Positions 25,457-36,172 of a stretch of 64,000 nucleotides of DNA are shown one piece after another; the first letter of the stretch is position 1, and each line of letters opens with the position of its first letter. The position numbers and the translations under genes are program-made. The notes under the pieces are model-generated. The model saw nothing but the letters and a program-made list of their open reading frames with translations, did not search any database and was not told the DNA's origin. The DNA comes from Stomoxys calcitrans. Its lineage: Eukaryota > Arthropoda > Insecta > Diptera > Muscidae. The stretch is from positions 25,168,776-25,232,775 of the forward strand of contig NC_081555.1 of NCBI RefSeq assembly GCF_963082655.1, written 5' to 3'.

Positions 25457-25667
25457 TTGGGTTGCCCAAAAAGTAATTGCGGATTTTTCATATAGTCGGC
25501 GTTGACAAATTTTTTCACAGTCAGTTATCAGTTATCAGCTGTTACTTTTAGCTTGCTTTAGAAAAAAAAGTGTAAAAAAGTATATTTGATTAAAGTTCAT
25601 TCTAAGTTTTATTAAAAATGCATTTACTTTCTTTTAAAAAATCCGCAATTACTTTTTGGGCAACCAA
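25457..25667. mobile_element. Mariner-type MITE
   Basis: Terminal inverted repeats of about 30 bp, 'TTGGGTTGCCCAAAAAGTAA' and onward, sit next to a TA dinucleotide (25455-25456). The interior is 150 bp and non-coding, with 'gttatcagctgttacttttagc'. A second copy in reverse orientation lies at 35936-36161. The terminus style and TA target fit Tc1/mariner non-autonomous derivatives. Confidence 0.85.
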
Positions 25668-25669
25668 AT

Positions 25670-27130
25670 ACTTCATAGATTTATCACTATCTACGACGAC
25701 GCAAAACCGATTGGCCTTGCTGTGTTTCAAATGCAAGGGGGGCGGGGGCCTACTTCTATTCGCAATCAAACGCACCAAAACAATTTTGAGTATCAATACT
25801 TTATACAAAAATAAAACCAATTAAAGACAGTTGATTAAAGTCTGTTTAACAAAAACAATTATTTTGAATGAAGATTGGCTATTTATATTAAAAAATAGTT
25901 ATTGCAAAGCTTTTATTTTACTTTTTTCCCCCAAAAAAAAAAACTACTAGCAATAATCAGTGTGGCAAAAAACTACAATGTATTCACAAAAACATTGGAA
26001 GTTTAATCACAAACATGCGATATGACTAACTGTGGCATACAGACAAGACAGAAAATCAAACATTTATCGGCATTTTAGAAGGCATAGGGAACGTGGAGCA
26101 ACATACAAACTGCATTTGTGACAACGCATGCATGTCGTTGCCTTGTCTTATCTTGCCTTCTTTGTCAGTATTTTTGCTACCGATTTCTCTTCCTAATTTT
26201 TGTGAACAGACTTTGAAAGCCTGACGAATTGTCGATAAAAATGTTTTTTAAACAATGTCATATGTTGAAAATTTGAATTTCAAGAACAACAAGAGGATGA
26301 GAAAAAAAAAGACATTTATATCAGCAGATGATAATTTATGGCACAAGCAACCACCAACCTGCTGCTAGCATTGATATCAGCAACATCATTATTGCCCGCC
26401 AAAAATATTTAACACCCCCCTTGTTTGCAGTAGGCAGATCAGACAGACAGACAGACATATGTATCTGTGCTTAGATATCTTACAGACAAGACCGAAACTA
26501 CCAAACGCCAAGGCATTTAGACAGTTAGATTGGTTGGTTACTGCCATTGGTACTTGACAAAACTCCTCCAAATTGTTATAAAAATACCACATCCACGGGC
26601 AAAGACAAATGCCAGCAAACCAAAAACACCAGTAGTGTAGTCATCACCCAGCGTCTGAGCAAATTTTAAGGGGAGGCGAATCATAAGGATATGCTTAGGC
26701 ATAACAAAGGATATTTGTTCAAAAACCGGAAGTGTTATTCATTGACTCACTCACTTAACCAGGAGATGCGTAATAAAATCGACTTTTGGGATTAACAACC
26801 GTTCAAATAAATAATATTAGATGAGGCCTTTGAGTCTGTCTGTCTGTCTGTCTGGCCCTAGCACCCTTTGTGCTATTTGAAGGGTGAAGGATGCTTCCTT
26901 TGTCTGAATATTATTAGGGTTTAGGCCACAACACCCATCATAAATACCCATCCTTGCGTGTGGAAGCCAAACGCAATTTTGTGAAAAACGTAACATGTTG
27001 TCATCAATGCTAATCGCTTAATAAATGCAAAGGATTGCCGGTTGAATGCAATTTTATGCTTGTGTTATTTATTTTTAAAAATCGCCTATGAAACTGGTGG
27101 GTATCAGGCGACTTCATGAGAGCACTACTT
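25670..27130. other. Unassigned intronic stretch
   Basis: Unique AT-rich DNA inside the 17-kb Vsx intron, with (CAGA)n near 26440 and (CTGT)n near 26835. No exon or known repeat was recognised. Being one of the longer repeat-poor segments of the intron, it is a candidate place for regulatory elements, but nothing specific can be shown. Confidence 0.45.
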
Positions 27131-27135
27131 AAGGG

Positions 27136-27738
27136 GGGTGATTTTTTTGAGGTTAGGATTTTCATGCATTAGTATTTGACAGATCACGTGGGATTTCAGA
27201 CATGGTGTCAAAGAGAAAGATGCTCAGTATGCTTTGACATTTCATCATGAATAGACTTACTAACGAGCAACGCTTGCAAATCATTGAATTTTATTACCAA
27301 AATCAGTGTTCGGTTCGAAATGTGTTCATTCACCGTAACGTTGCGTCCAACAGCATCTTTGAAAAAATACGGTCCAATGATTCCACCAGCGTACAAACCA
27401 CACCAAACAGTGCATTTTTCGGGATGCATGGGCAGTTCTTGAACGGCTTCTGGTTGCTCTTCACTCCAAATGCGGCAATTTTGCTTATTTACGTAGCCAT
27501 TCAACCAGAAATGAGCCTCATCGCTGAACAAAATTTGTCAAAATTTGAACACATTTCGAACCGAACACTGATTTTGGTAATAAAATTCAATGATTTGCAA
27601 GCGTTGCTCGTTAGTAAGTCTATTCATGATGAAATGTCAAAGCATACTGAGCATCTTTCTCTTTGACACCATGTCTGAAATCCCACGTGATCTGTCAAAT
27701 ACTAATGCATGAAAATCCTAACCTCAAAAAAATCACCC
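27136..27738. mobile_element. Foldback derivative of a Tc1/mariner-like transposon, 193-bp perfect inverted repeats
   Basis: Left arm 27136-27328 and right arm 27546-27738 are exact reverse complements by eye. Each begins 'GGGTGATTTTTTTGAGG' and carries the transposase start (MNRLTNEQRLQIIEFYYQNQ). The 217-bp centre, in antisense, encodes the catalytic segment 'FSDEAHFWLNGYVNKQNCRI' and 'GGIIGPYFFKDAVGRNVTVN'. An internally deleted transposon has thus been refolded into a near palindrome. It cannot encode a working transposase. A decayed relative lies at 59074-60449. Confidence 0.9.
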
Positions 27739-27764
27739 TTTATAACTCTTAAACATACTCAAAA

Positions 27765-28205
27765 CCAATAAGGAAAGGCAAAAATCAGGCAAAGCCGAGC
27801 TTTTAATACCCTGCACCATATTGGGTATGCAGGTTAAGTCGTTGAAACTAAAATTGAGCAAAATTTAAAGAAAATCTCTAAAGAAATGTGCTGACAAAGG
27901 CCCTTAAAGTGAAAATCGGTTAATACATGTACATGGGGTCTATATCTGAATATGAACCGATTTCAATAAAATTCAACAACAATGTCGAGAGTCATAAGGG
28001 AATCCTTTGTGACAAATTTCATGTGAATCGATTAACAAATGACCACGTTAGTGCAATATTACACCAAATCGGAACCGATTTCAATCAAAATACGCACGTT
28101 TTGTGGTAGTCATAGAGGAAAGCGTAGTGCAAAGTTTTGAGAAGATCGGTTCGTCTGAACCGTTTTCTATCAAATTCACCAGTAATGTCGAAACTCATAA
28201 GAGAC
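27765..28205 (-). mobile_element. Family C element, hairpin end and first units
   Basis: Opens with 'CCAATAAGGAAAGGC', the mirror of the family C 3' end at 33337. Units follow with 'tgaaccgatttcaataaaattc' and 'gtcgagagtcataa'. It is interrupted by a SINE head at 28206; related units reappear at 29056-29482. Confidence 0.7.
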
Positions 28206-28312
28206 TCCCACCGCAGCGCAGAGGTTAGCATATCCGCCAATGACACTGAACGTCTGAGTTCGAATCCTGACGAGAACATCAGTTAAAAATATTTTTAGCG
28301 GTGGTTAAGGCT
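28206..28312 (+). mobile_element. tRNA-derived SINE, head only
   Basis: 'cgcagcgcagaggttagca' (box A) and 'gagttcgaatcctgacgaga' (box B) followed by 'atttttagcggtggtt', then the similarity stops. It is 3'-truncated, with an unrelated sequence joined after 28312. Confidence 0.82.
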
Positions 28313-28644
28313 AATCCATATTGGACATTTCCCTGGCTTCCTTTCTATCAAAAACATGAATTAAATTGAATGAAAACTTTGAAGTTACTTTCATTTAAGT
28401 ACCATGTCGCTTTGATTGAAGAGATTTAAAATTCTCAAGGCCCTCTTGGGCCCTTCCCGGGCTTGCTTTCTGGGCCGAATCTTAACTATTCTTTATCTAA
28501 TCTAAATTTCCTTTTATTTAAGTACCATATTGCTTAAAAATGCTCAAAACCCTTTTTGAATCCTTCTCGGGCTTATTTTATTATCCTTACGTTGCACTTT
28601 TTCTCCATCGCAGTGCTCAACATCTGTGAGCCTTCTCGGTACTT
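28313..28644. other. Unassigned stretch between SINE head and LINE fragment
   Basis: Contains two loosely repeated phrases ('tcatttaagtaccatgtcgc' near 28390 and 'tatttaagtaccatattgc' near 28515), each followed by 'ctcaa..ccct...gggc'. This resembles family B wording and may be a relic of it. No gene was seen. Confidence 0.4.
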
Positions 28645-28770
28645 CTGATTCAGTTTCCTGTCCAAGATCAACGTTCTATTAAGGAAATGGGGTGCGTTAA
28701 ATTGGCTCAGCTTCGTCTTCCTCGTAAACAGACAAATTCCAGTTTTCTCTTGATTAACATTGAGACCCTG
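28645..28770 (-). pseudogene. Non-LTR retrotransposon RT fragment
   Basis: The minus strand reads 'GLNVNQEKTGICLFTRKTKL' and 'FNAPHFLNRTLILDRKLNQ', the segment following the YADD box in the RNase-H-bearing LINE group. The same segment occurs at 60510-60660. It is only 126 bp long. Confidence 0.78.
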
Positions 28771-29050
28771 GAGGCCACCGTAGCGCAGAGGTTAGCATGT
28801 CCGCCTATGACGCTGAACGCCTGGGTCCGAATACTGGCGAGACCATCAGAAAAAATTTTTAGCGGTGCTTTTCCCCTCCTAATGCTGGCAACATTTGTGA
28901 AGTACCATGCCATGTAAAACTTCTCTCAAAAGAGGTGTCGCACTGCGGCGCGCCGTTCGGATTTGGCTACAAAAAGAAGGCCCCTTATCATTGAGCTTAA
29001 ACTTGAGAACTCATTGATATGTGAGAAGTTTGCCCCTATGTTCATGAGCA
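28771..29050 (+). mobile_element. tRNA-derived SINE, nearly full length
   Basis: The head 'ggaggccaccgtagcgcaga' and box B 'gggtccgaatactgg' (mutated) are followed by the full body: 'gcggtgcttttcccctccta', 'tcgcactgcggcgcgccgtt', 'catgagcaaaat'. The tail is slightly short. Confidence 0.88.
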
Positions 29051-29055
29051 AAATT

Positions 29056-29482
29056 GACAAATTTCCAATTTTTACCCTATAGGTTCAAAATTGGAGCTGT
29101 ATCTTTTTTTTGAACCAATTTTGATGGACCTCAGCGGATGTTTTCAGATGGGTTATTAAACAATCCGTATAAAATTTCGAGCAAATATGTTCAAACTGTA
29201 TTAACTATGGCTGGTATATGAAAAAAATTATTGCAAATTACTCAAAATCGGAAGAAAATATATATGGGAGCTACATCTGAATCTGAACCGACTTCGACCA
29301 AACTTCTTAAATATTGTGGTAGTGGTCGAGGAAAGCATTGTGCACAATTTTGGAAAGATTGGTCAATTAATGCGCTTGCAGTGGCTCCAGAAGAAGAGAA
29401 AATCGGGCTATATACATATATGGCAGCTATATCTAAATCTGAACCGACTTCGAGCAAACTTCTTAGATATTCGATCTGAAAG
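29056..29482 (-). mobile_element. Family C units, continuing from 27765
   Basis: Units with 'atatgggagctacatctgaatctgaacc', 'gtggtcgaggaaagc' and 'ggcagctatatctaaatctgaacc' match the family C arrays at 31935-33337 and 47731-48480. The right end abuts the RNase H LINE fragment at 29485. Confidence 0.7.
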
Positions 29483-29484
29483 GC

Positions 29485-31020
29485 CTCGGGTTAATCAAGT
29501 TTAGGACTGACGTTCCTCTGGCCTTCACTACCAAAACGTCTGCTCTTTCATTCTCCCTTACTCCGCTATGGCCCGGCACCCAAGCGATGCGGACCGTGCC
29601 AATAGCAGAGAAGGCGTTAATCTCCTTCTTACACTCCTTCTTACTGTTCGTCACTTTGCCGTCCTGATTGTTGTTGCCCTGATGATAATTTTACTGTCCG
29701 TAAAGATGTTTACATTCGACATCCTTGGCGTTTACACCACACCACCTCATGCATTCCGTGATCGCCCGAATCTCCGCCAGTCGAAAGCAAATCTCAGCCC
29801 CTGGCTTCTCAATGTAGACCCCAGGCCCACTCTGTCCTCTACCTTTGATTTATTCATCTGGAAACCTCTTCCATTCCTTCCAGGTTTCCTATTATCGCCT
29901 CTATTATACCGCGATGATCTGCTCCTTTTCTGTATCCATTCTCCCATTGCCTTATGTTTCAAAACCGCAGGGGCTGCCTCACACTTAAACTGGCCTCAAG
30001 GGCGTTGTTCTCATCGCCCCGCCTGTGCCAAGAAAGCATGTTCTCTGAACCTGATGTATTACCATACGTTGCACATTCGCCCTCCATTCATACCTCCCGA
30101 TAAAACAAATCCTGAAGGTCTTTGTCCCAATCGTTACCTCTGCCAGATAGTCGGAGATCCTCCTCAGTCTACCCTTCGCATCAATAGCATCCAGAATAGA
30201 ATTAAGAGTCTTTCCGATGTTAAGTGCGTCGGAGTAGACCCCCAATCCAGTACCCGACTCCTTCTTGGAGCCATCAGTGAAGATCGAAGTCTGCTCCCCC
30301 TTAAACACAGCATTCGCCCTCTATTCATGCCTCCCAAGAAAACGAATCCTTAGCGTTGAATGCGTCGAAGTAGACCCCCCCACCCAGTCCCCTAAGAGCC
30401 ATCAAAGAAGATCGAGGTCTTATCTTCCTCAAACACTGCATTGACACACCCCCCATCCATACCACCCAGGAAAACGAATACTGAATGTCCTAGTCCCGGT
30501 ACCGGTGCCAGATAGTCGGATAGCCCTCAGTCTATGCTCCGCATCAATAGCATTCAGAATGAAATTGCTATATAGGCCTCAATGGGCTACCTATCCCTCA
30601 TCACCTCCAGACCTGCCCGAAGTGCGGGTCTCCGATGCGGGCCAATCTCTAAAACTTCTGGAACTTCCTCGTACGAATGCTCTTAATAACCGCCTTCCAC
30701 CATATCAGTACCCCATAGGTCAGTACTGATCTCAACATGGCCGTATACATCCGTATTCCTTTTTCAGGATAGCTTCGAATCGAGGACTGTGCCAAGGTAC
30801 TTCACTTCCTTCTACACCTGCAGGGTGATGTTGGAAGTCTGAACTCCGGTATCTTGTATCTGCGAGTGAAGAGCACCAGCTGACTGACTCGGACCAGCAA
30901 CTCGACGTCATTCGCATAGGCGATTATCTTCGTGTCAATTTCGACGAGATCCAACAGGATTTCATTTATCACAAGGTTGTACAAAATCGGCGAGAATGCT
31001 TTCAAATTCTCCACAGAATT
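29485..31020 (-). pseudogene. Non-LTR retrotransposon: RT palm, thumb and RNase H, heavily mutated
   Basis: On the minus strand from high to low coordinates: 'LVINEILLDLVEIDTKIIAYANDVELLV' (31000-30890) is the RT palm, with the catalytic YADD changed to YAND. Then comes an RNase H opening, 'TSIFTDGSKKESGTGLGVYS' (30295-30235). The RNase H tail is 'WVPGHSGVRENERADVLVVKAR' (29600-29520). Frames shift repeatedly. The long + strand open frame at 29568-30353 is antisense to it and is not a gene. Confidence 0.85.
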
Positions 31021-31867
31021 TCTTCCTGGAACTTCTCTTCGCCTTCCTCAGCTGCGCAAGACTCTGTGACCCCAGCTTCTGCAAGACTCACTGCTGCCTC
31101 ACGTTCAGCTGCGTCCTCCAAAGGCCCCCCAGCTTCTGCATATGTTCCTCCTCTTCGTTATCCAGAGGCCCCCCCAGGTAACTCAAGCTTTTGCAAGATC
31201 CACTGCGGCCTTCAGTTCCCCTGCGTCTTCCAGAGACCCCAAGGTGACCCAAGCTTCTGAATCTGTTCCCTTAATTTCTCCAGTTGGTCCTTCTCGGGCT
31301 TCTGTATGGTCTTCTCCTCCCCATCTCTTACCCGACCGGAAAATATATCTTATTGTGAATAGAAAAGGACCACTGAGTGGAGACGTTCCCACCCAAAACT
31401 TTCACCGAGTCATTGTTTGTCACAAGAGTTTTATCTAAAACCTTTTCACTGATCCGGTTGCAGAAAGTAGGGGCAGTGTTCCTATGTCATACAACCAAAA
31501 TTTAATCAAAAAATGACTCACTCCAGAGACTGTGGTCAAGGCCATGCCCCTTATCCTCGTACCAGCTGACCAAGGCCTTGACAGTGTCCGTAGGGGGGTC
31601 GTCTTAATCGAATAGTTGGTACATGAAGGCCGCCAGGATCAGTAATGGTTTGCGCGGCCCCTCCAATGCCACTACCATTAAGTCTTCATCGCTGAGACGA
31701 GAAATCAGAATTAGATTCAAATCCCTACTGGTTACGATACAGATTCTAATCTTAACTTCTGCTAGGGAGAGATGAGATTTAGATTACGTGATCTGAGTCC
31801 ACGAAACCTATTACCTCGTAACCACGCACAGTGGGAGGAAAACGAAAAAATACTTTCCTTTCCTTTA
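31021..31867. other. Unassigned stretch; C-rich imperfect repeats at 31030-31260
   Basis: 31030-31260 contains repeated phrases such as 'cttctgcaagactc', 'gcttctgcatatgttcct' and 'gcttttgcaagatccactg' with 'cc(a)gaggccccccag'. On the + strand this gives Ser/Ala/Pro-rich peptides. It could be a relic of a low-complexity protein region from a mobile element, but no domain is recognisable. 31440-31867 shows nothing identifiable. Confidence 0.35.
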
Positions 31868-31934
31868 GGTGATCAAGAAGTACAATAAGGAGATCGGTTT
31901 ATATGGGAGCTGTATCAGGCTATAGACCGATTCG

Positions 31935-33337
31935 ATTGTCAACCGATTCCTTTCGAAATTTGGCAGGGAGGATTTTCTCTTGTGAATTTCATAGAAATCG
32001 GTTAAGATTTAGATATTGCTGCCATATATGTATATCGCCTGTTTTTCACTTCTAAAGCCACTGCAAGCGTACTTATTGACCAATTTTGCCAACATTTTTT
32101 ACAACGCTTTCCTCTACGACCACGAAAATATCAGAAAAGTTTGGACAAAATCGGTTCAGATTTAGATATGCCTCCCAAAAATATATATTCGTCTGATTTT
32201 GAGAAATATTGGAATAAAGGGTTAATTTGTTAACCGATTCCTTTGAAATTTTGCAGGAAGGATTTTCTCTTGACTCTCGACATTACTGGTAAAATTCATA
32301 GAAATCGGATCAGATTTAGATATAGTTGCAATATATGTATATCGCCCGATTTTCACTTCTAGAGTCACTGCAAGCGCATTTATTGACCAATCTTGCCAAA
32401 ATTTTTTACAATGCTTTCTTCAACGACCAGTGTTATATCTGAGAAGTTTGATCAAAATCGGTTCAGATTTACATATACCTCCCAAATATATATTCGTCCG
32501 ATTTTGAGAAATATAGCTATAAAGTGCTCTATTGTTAACCGATTCCCTCGAAATTTTGCAGGAAGGATTTTCTCTTGTGTCTCGACATGACTGGTAAAAT
32601 TCATAGAAATCGGTTCAGATTTAGATATAGCTGCTATATATGTATATCGTCCGATTTTCACTTCTAGAGCCACTGCAAGCGCATTTATTAACCAATCTTG
32701 CCAAAACTTTGCACATAGCTTTCCTCTATGACTGCCATAATATTTGGGAAGTTTTCTCGACATCGGTTCAGATTAAGATATAGCTGCCTTATATATATTC
32801 GTCAGATTTAGAGAAATATTGCTCTTATTTGCTCATTTCTTAACCGATTCCCTCGAAATTTCGTAGGAAGGATTTTCTCTTGACTCTTGACATTACTGGT
32901 AAATTTCATAGAAATCGGTTCATATTTGGATATAGCTGCCATATATATATATCGCCCGATTTTCACTTCTAGAGCCACTGCATGCGCATTTATTGACCAA
33001 TCTTGCCAAAATTTTGTTCAACGTTTTCCTCAACGACTACAGCAATATCTGAGAAGTTTGCTCGAAATCCGTTCAAATTTAGATGTAGCTCCCATTTATA
33101 TTTTCGTCAGATTTAGGGTAATTTGCAATAAAGTTGTCATATGTCAACCGAAGTTATTACAGTTTGAACATATTTGCTCGAAATTTGATACGGATTGTTT
33201 AATAATCCATCTGAAAACATCCGCGGAGGTCCATTAATATTGGTTCTGTATTAGATATAGCTCCCACATTGTACTTATAAGTTAGGTGTAGGGTATTATA
33301 CAGTCAGCACCGCCCGACTTTAGCCTTTCCTTACTGG
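31935..33337 (+). mobile_element. Family C element, about 300-bp units with 3' hairpin end
   Basis: The marker 'aggaaggattttctcttg' occurs at about 31968, 32262, 32564 and 32870, giving a unit of about 300 bp. Units contain 'ttcatagaaatcggttcagatttagatatagctgc' and 'gccactgcaagcgcatttattgacc'. The 3' end is a hairpin, 'AGTCAGCACCGCCCGACT', followed by 'TTTCCTTACTGG' and a T tract. A small family A scrap precedes it (31868-31930). No ORF. Confidence 0.83.
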
Positions 33338-33339
33338 TT

Positions 33340-34411
33340 TTTGCAAGTTTTTTTTTTTTTTTTGATTATAACCCACTGTGCGACAGTGACGAAAATGGTC
33401 TAGCAATAAATCCTCCTATAACACAAGTTTTTATTTTCAGCATCAGATAGCCTGCGTACCCACTGTGGCACTTGTCTCCTTAGCTGCAAATACAGTCCAT
33501 TTACCGGAATCCTGGAAAATTACCTTCAAATCCGTGTAGGGAAGGATGCACTCTTACTCTTACCCTAAACTTCTGCAAGAGGGCTAGTTAGGGGGTTGAA
33601 AGCATTGCATCATACACCAGCTCTCACAGAGCTCTCAACCAAATGTCTAAACAGTTCAACACTCACCTGTTCTGGTTGCAGAGGAATTGTAGAACCAAGT
33701 GGAGCCTACATGACTCAGAATTACCTTTCAAGATGTGGACCACAACTCGATCTAACCAACGGGAAGATAAGATAGAGAACCTTAGCCAATTTTGTTATTT
33801 TTTTTTTTTTTTGTGCACATTAAAAGTCACTTTTGCCTAATGTAGGGTAGCTCTCTCTTTAAACCACAAGTAAAGTCATTTTTCATGAGTCTATTAGTGA
33901 CACCACCCTGAAATTATCCCACCACCCTTGGTACAAAATGCCAAGGACTGCTTAATATTGAAAATTTCATTATCCTTTGGCACACGCTTGTTTGTAGGCT
34001 TTTGTTGTTCAAACTCTAGTAGTGTTGTTGGTGTTTTTGTTGTACTTATTCCCTTTGGCTTTCGTTTACATTACCCATTATTATAAAGGGTGTTGTTGTC
34101 GATTGTTGTCTGCTTTGAGTGGCTTAAATCGGATTAAATGTTATGATGATAAATAAAAATAAAAGGATCAACATTTTCCACAAATTAACTTGACATTGAG
34201 TCCAAGCAGACGAACCAACAGGCCTGGCAAGTATTTTGTTGGGACAAACATTTATGCCTTCGAGAAGCTACTGCTGATTGAAATCAAAGAAACAGATTAA
34301 CTTCAATTGAAAAAGAATTAAAAGAAATTTAATTAAATAACACTCAAGTCATTTGAAAGCTTAGATAAAATTTAATTAATACATAGAATTTCCCTTTCTC
34401 TTCCCCCCCAG
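33340..34411. other. Vsx intron, 3' part
   Basis: Unique AT-rich sequence leading to the acceptor at 34410-34411 with a C/T-rich tract ('tttctcttcccccccag'). GTT-rich stretches occur near 34000-34110. No other gene was seen. Confidence 0.6.
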
Positions 34412-35075
34412 GTATGCATCGCAAATCCATAGATGCCCAACACACATTGCGAGACGATTCGGGTGTAAGTGATCCCGAGGATACTGAAGTCGATATGGAA
34501 GCCGAATCTACTCGAGAAAAACTTAAAGCTCAGCACGAATTAAGCTCTTCCACGGAGTCACTGAATGTTGTCAGCCCTACACCGCCTTCCTCCTCGTTGC
34601 CACCTTCCTCTTCGCCAGCCACTACACCCACAGCAACGACCATGTCAACACCCTCGCCACACATTGATTTAAATTCACCGGCTGCCTCACCAGTGCATCA
34701 GCAAATGCAGCAATATTTCGCCAATGCTTCACCCTCGTCCTCATCCACATCATCCCATCCCTATGGCAATCATCATTTCGCAGCTCAAACGAGGCTGCCC
34801 ATACAAAATGCCTCAAATAAAAATCTGGAATTGAATACCACTTCAGCCAGCATGGGAGGTGCAGTAACATCGACCATAACATCTATGACTCAAAATTCGG
34901 GGCCAACACCTTCATATCATCCACTATTGGATGCAGCCAATGCCAGTGCCTGTGCGGGAGCCACAACAACCAAAGATTTTCACATGATTATGAATACTGC
35001 AGTGGCAGCGGCTGCGGCGGCAGCAGCTGGAGATATCTATGGAACGAATTTAATGCAGGATCCAGATACCTTTAG
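34412..35075 (+). CDS. Vsx: Vsx-type homeobox gene, exon encoding Ser/Thr/Pro/Ala-rich region
   Basis: This exon is the in-frame continuation of 17248-17422: the split codon G|GT restores WLLGMHRKS across the junction. It encodes 221 residues from the first Met, with an acidic patch near the start (DDSGVSDPEDTEVDMEAES). Long Ser/Pro/Thr-rich and His/Gln-containing stretches follow, then a nine-alanine run near residue 197. The exon ends 'DPDTF' plus two bases at a strong donor (gtaagt at 35076), phase 2. In this family such a region links the CVC domain to a C-terminal OAR motif; no OAR exon is visible in the next 29 kb. The low-complexity composition fits a disordered regulatory region. The last ~110 bp of the exon were copied into the tandem duplication at 36841 and 38464. 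Confidence 0.92.
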
Positions 35076-35278
35076 GTAAGTGGAAAAATGTAGTAGGTCA
35101 CTTGCTAGCACTCTCCTTATGCACAGCTCTTAAGGGCCTAGACGGTGCAATTTTTATCTCACCTTAACTTTTTTCTCCCACCCTTCCCCGCAATAATCGA
35201 CCACAACTATTTCATTATTCTCGGGGTAAAAAAAAAGATATTTGCTTCGTTTATTCATTCAATCATTTTAACCAATTC

Positions 35279-35619
35279 CTAGGAACAGGGATCGCTCCAA
35301 GACCATTCACTCCACAAGACACATTTTCCCTTGGCCGCATCAAACATATAGGCATCGGAACACTTCACCAATTCAGGTTCATCACCGACCTCATTACACA
35401 ACCAATAAACTGTGGGATCCCAGGAGTTGGAAGTGGGCACATTTAAAGTCTTATCATTACAGGAGGGCTTGTTATCACCGGTCGGGTCACAGGCCGATAC
35501 AAGGGCCAAAAAGCAGGCCAAACAGACCAAAAAGCTTAAAACTGAAGGTGAAAAAGAACAAAAGAAGATCAGTTTAGTGAAGATTACACGACTTTTTGGA
35601 AAGACTTGCCGTTGTTCAT
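35279..35619 (-). CDS. Peritrophin-15-type chitin-binding secreted protein (P1)
   Basis: A 90-residue secreted protein with one CBM14/peritrophin-A domain, a type that binds chitin in the gut peritrophic matrix. Exon 1 (35610-35619) is ATGAACAACG; exon 2 is 35279-35541. Together they give MNNVLSFLVCLACFLALVSA, a signal peptide, then a mature part starting CDPTGDNKPSC with six cysteines and the aromatic signature 'WDPTVYWLC'. The intron donor is GCAAGT rather than GTAAGT; other frames do not join, so a GC-AG intron is required. The TATA box lies only about 40 nt before the ATG, so the leader is very short compared with its tandem copy P2. AATAAA lies at 35250-35255 on the minus strand. The changed donor and short leader could mean reduced expression, but the ORF is intact. 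Confidence 0.87.
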
Positions 35620-35652
35620 GCTTCTTTGCTTGAAGTTATTACAATAGCCGGC

Positions 35653-35660
35653 TTTTTATA
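35653..35660 (-). promoter_or_regulatory. TATA box of P1
   Basis: TATAAAAA on the minus strand, 34-41 nt upstream of the ATG. The same box with the same flank (GCAGTATAAAAAGCC) precedes P2. Confidence 0.7.
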
Positions 35661-35935
35661 CTGCCATGGTGTCATCATCGTTCTTTTTAATGTCCCTATT
35701 AACTTTATTTGCACGATGTTCAATTAGTTTTTTAATAGTTTTCAGTGTAAAACACAATTAAAATATATAGTCGCTGGATTTCACACTTGCCTTGACAGTG
35801 TACCTGCAATGCATTGGCAAGGTCTTTGATGAAATTTGAAAAATTGTAGCGGAAATTCATAAAAATTATTCCACAACAAAAATGCCCTGCTTTGTTACAC
35901 CATTCATAGAGTGCGAGTGGAAATATTGGGTTGCT

Positions 35936-36161
35936 CAAAAAGTAATTGCGGATTTTTTAAAAGAAAGTAAATGCATTTTTAATAAAGCTTAGAATGAACT
36001 TTAATCAAATATACTTTTTTTACACTTTTTTTCTAAAGCAAGCTAAAAGTAACAGCTGATTACTGACGGAAGAAAGAATGCAATTACAGAGTCACAAGCT
36101 GTGAAAAAATTTGTCAACGCCGACTATATGAAAAATCCGCAATTACTTTTTGGGCAACCAC
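35936..36161. mobile_element. Mariner-type MITE, second copy
   Basis: Bounded by TA at 35934-35935 and 36162-36163, with terminal repeats 'TTGGGTTGCTCAAAAAGTAA' at the left and the inverse of 'GGTTGCCCAAAAAGTAATTG' at the right. It has the same interior as 25457-25667 but inverted. It inserted next to the right border of tandem-duplication copy 1 and is absent from the equivalent place in copy 2. Confidence 0.88.
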
Positions 36162-36172
36162 TAGTAAGAATA

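Larger units (their letters stand above)
34968..35925. repeat. Tandem segmental duplication, copy 1
   Basis: Source copy of a duplicated segment that runs from inside the Vsx exon ('ccacaacaaccaaagatttt') through the first peritrophin gene to 'cattcatagagtg'. The second copy starts at 36841 and ends near 39435. Confidence 0.85.

Noticed and set aside
29568..30353. 261-codon open frame on the + strand
   Set aside because: It is antisense to a LINE RT/RNase H remnant (minus strand motifs FTDG and GNERAD-like). It has no domain of its own.
34622..34882. Minus-strand open frame opposite the Vsx exon
   Set aside because: Shadow of the real coding exon; the + strand frame has family motifs and splice sites.
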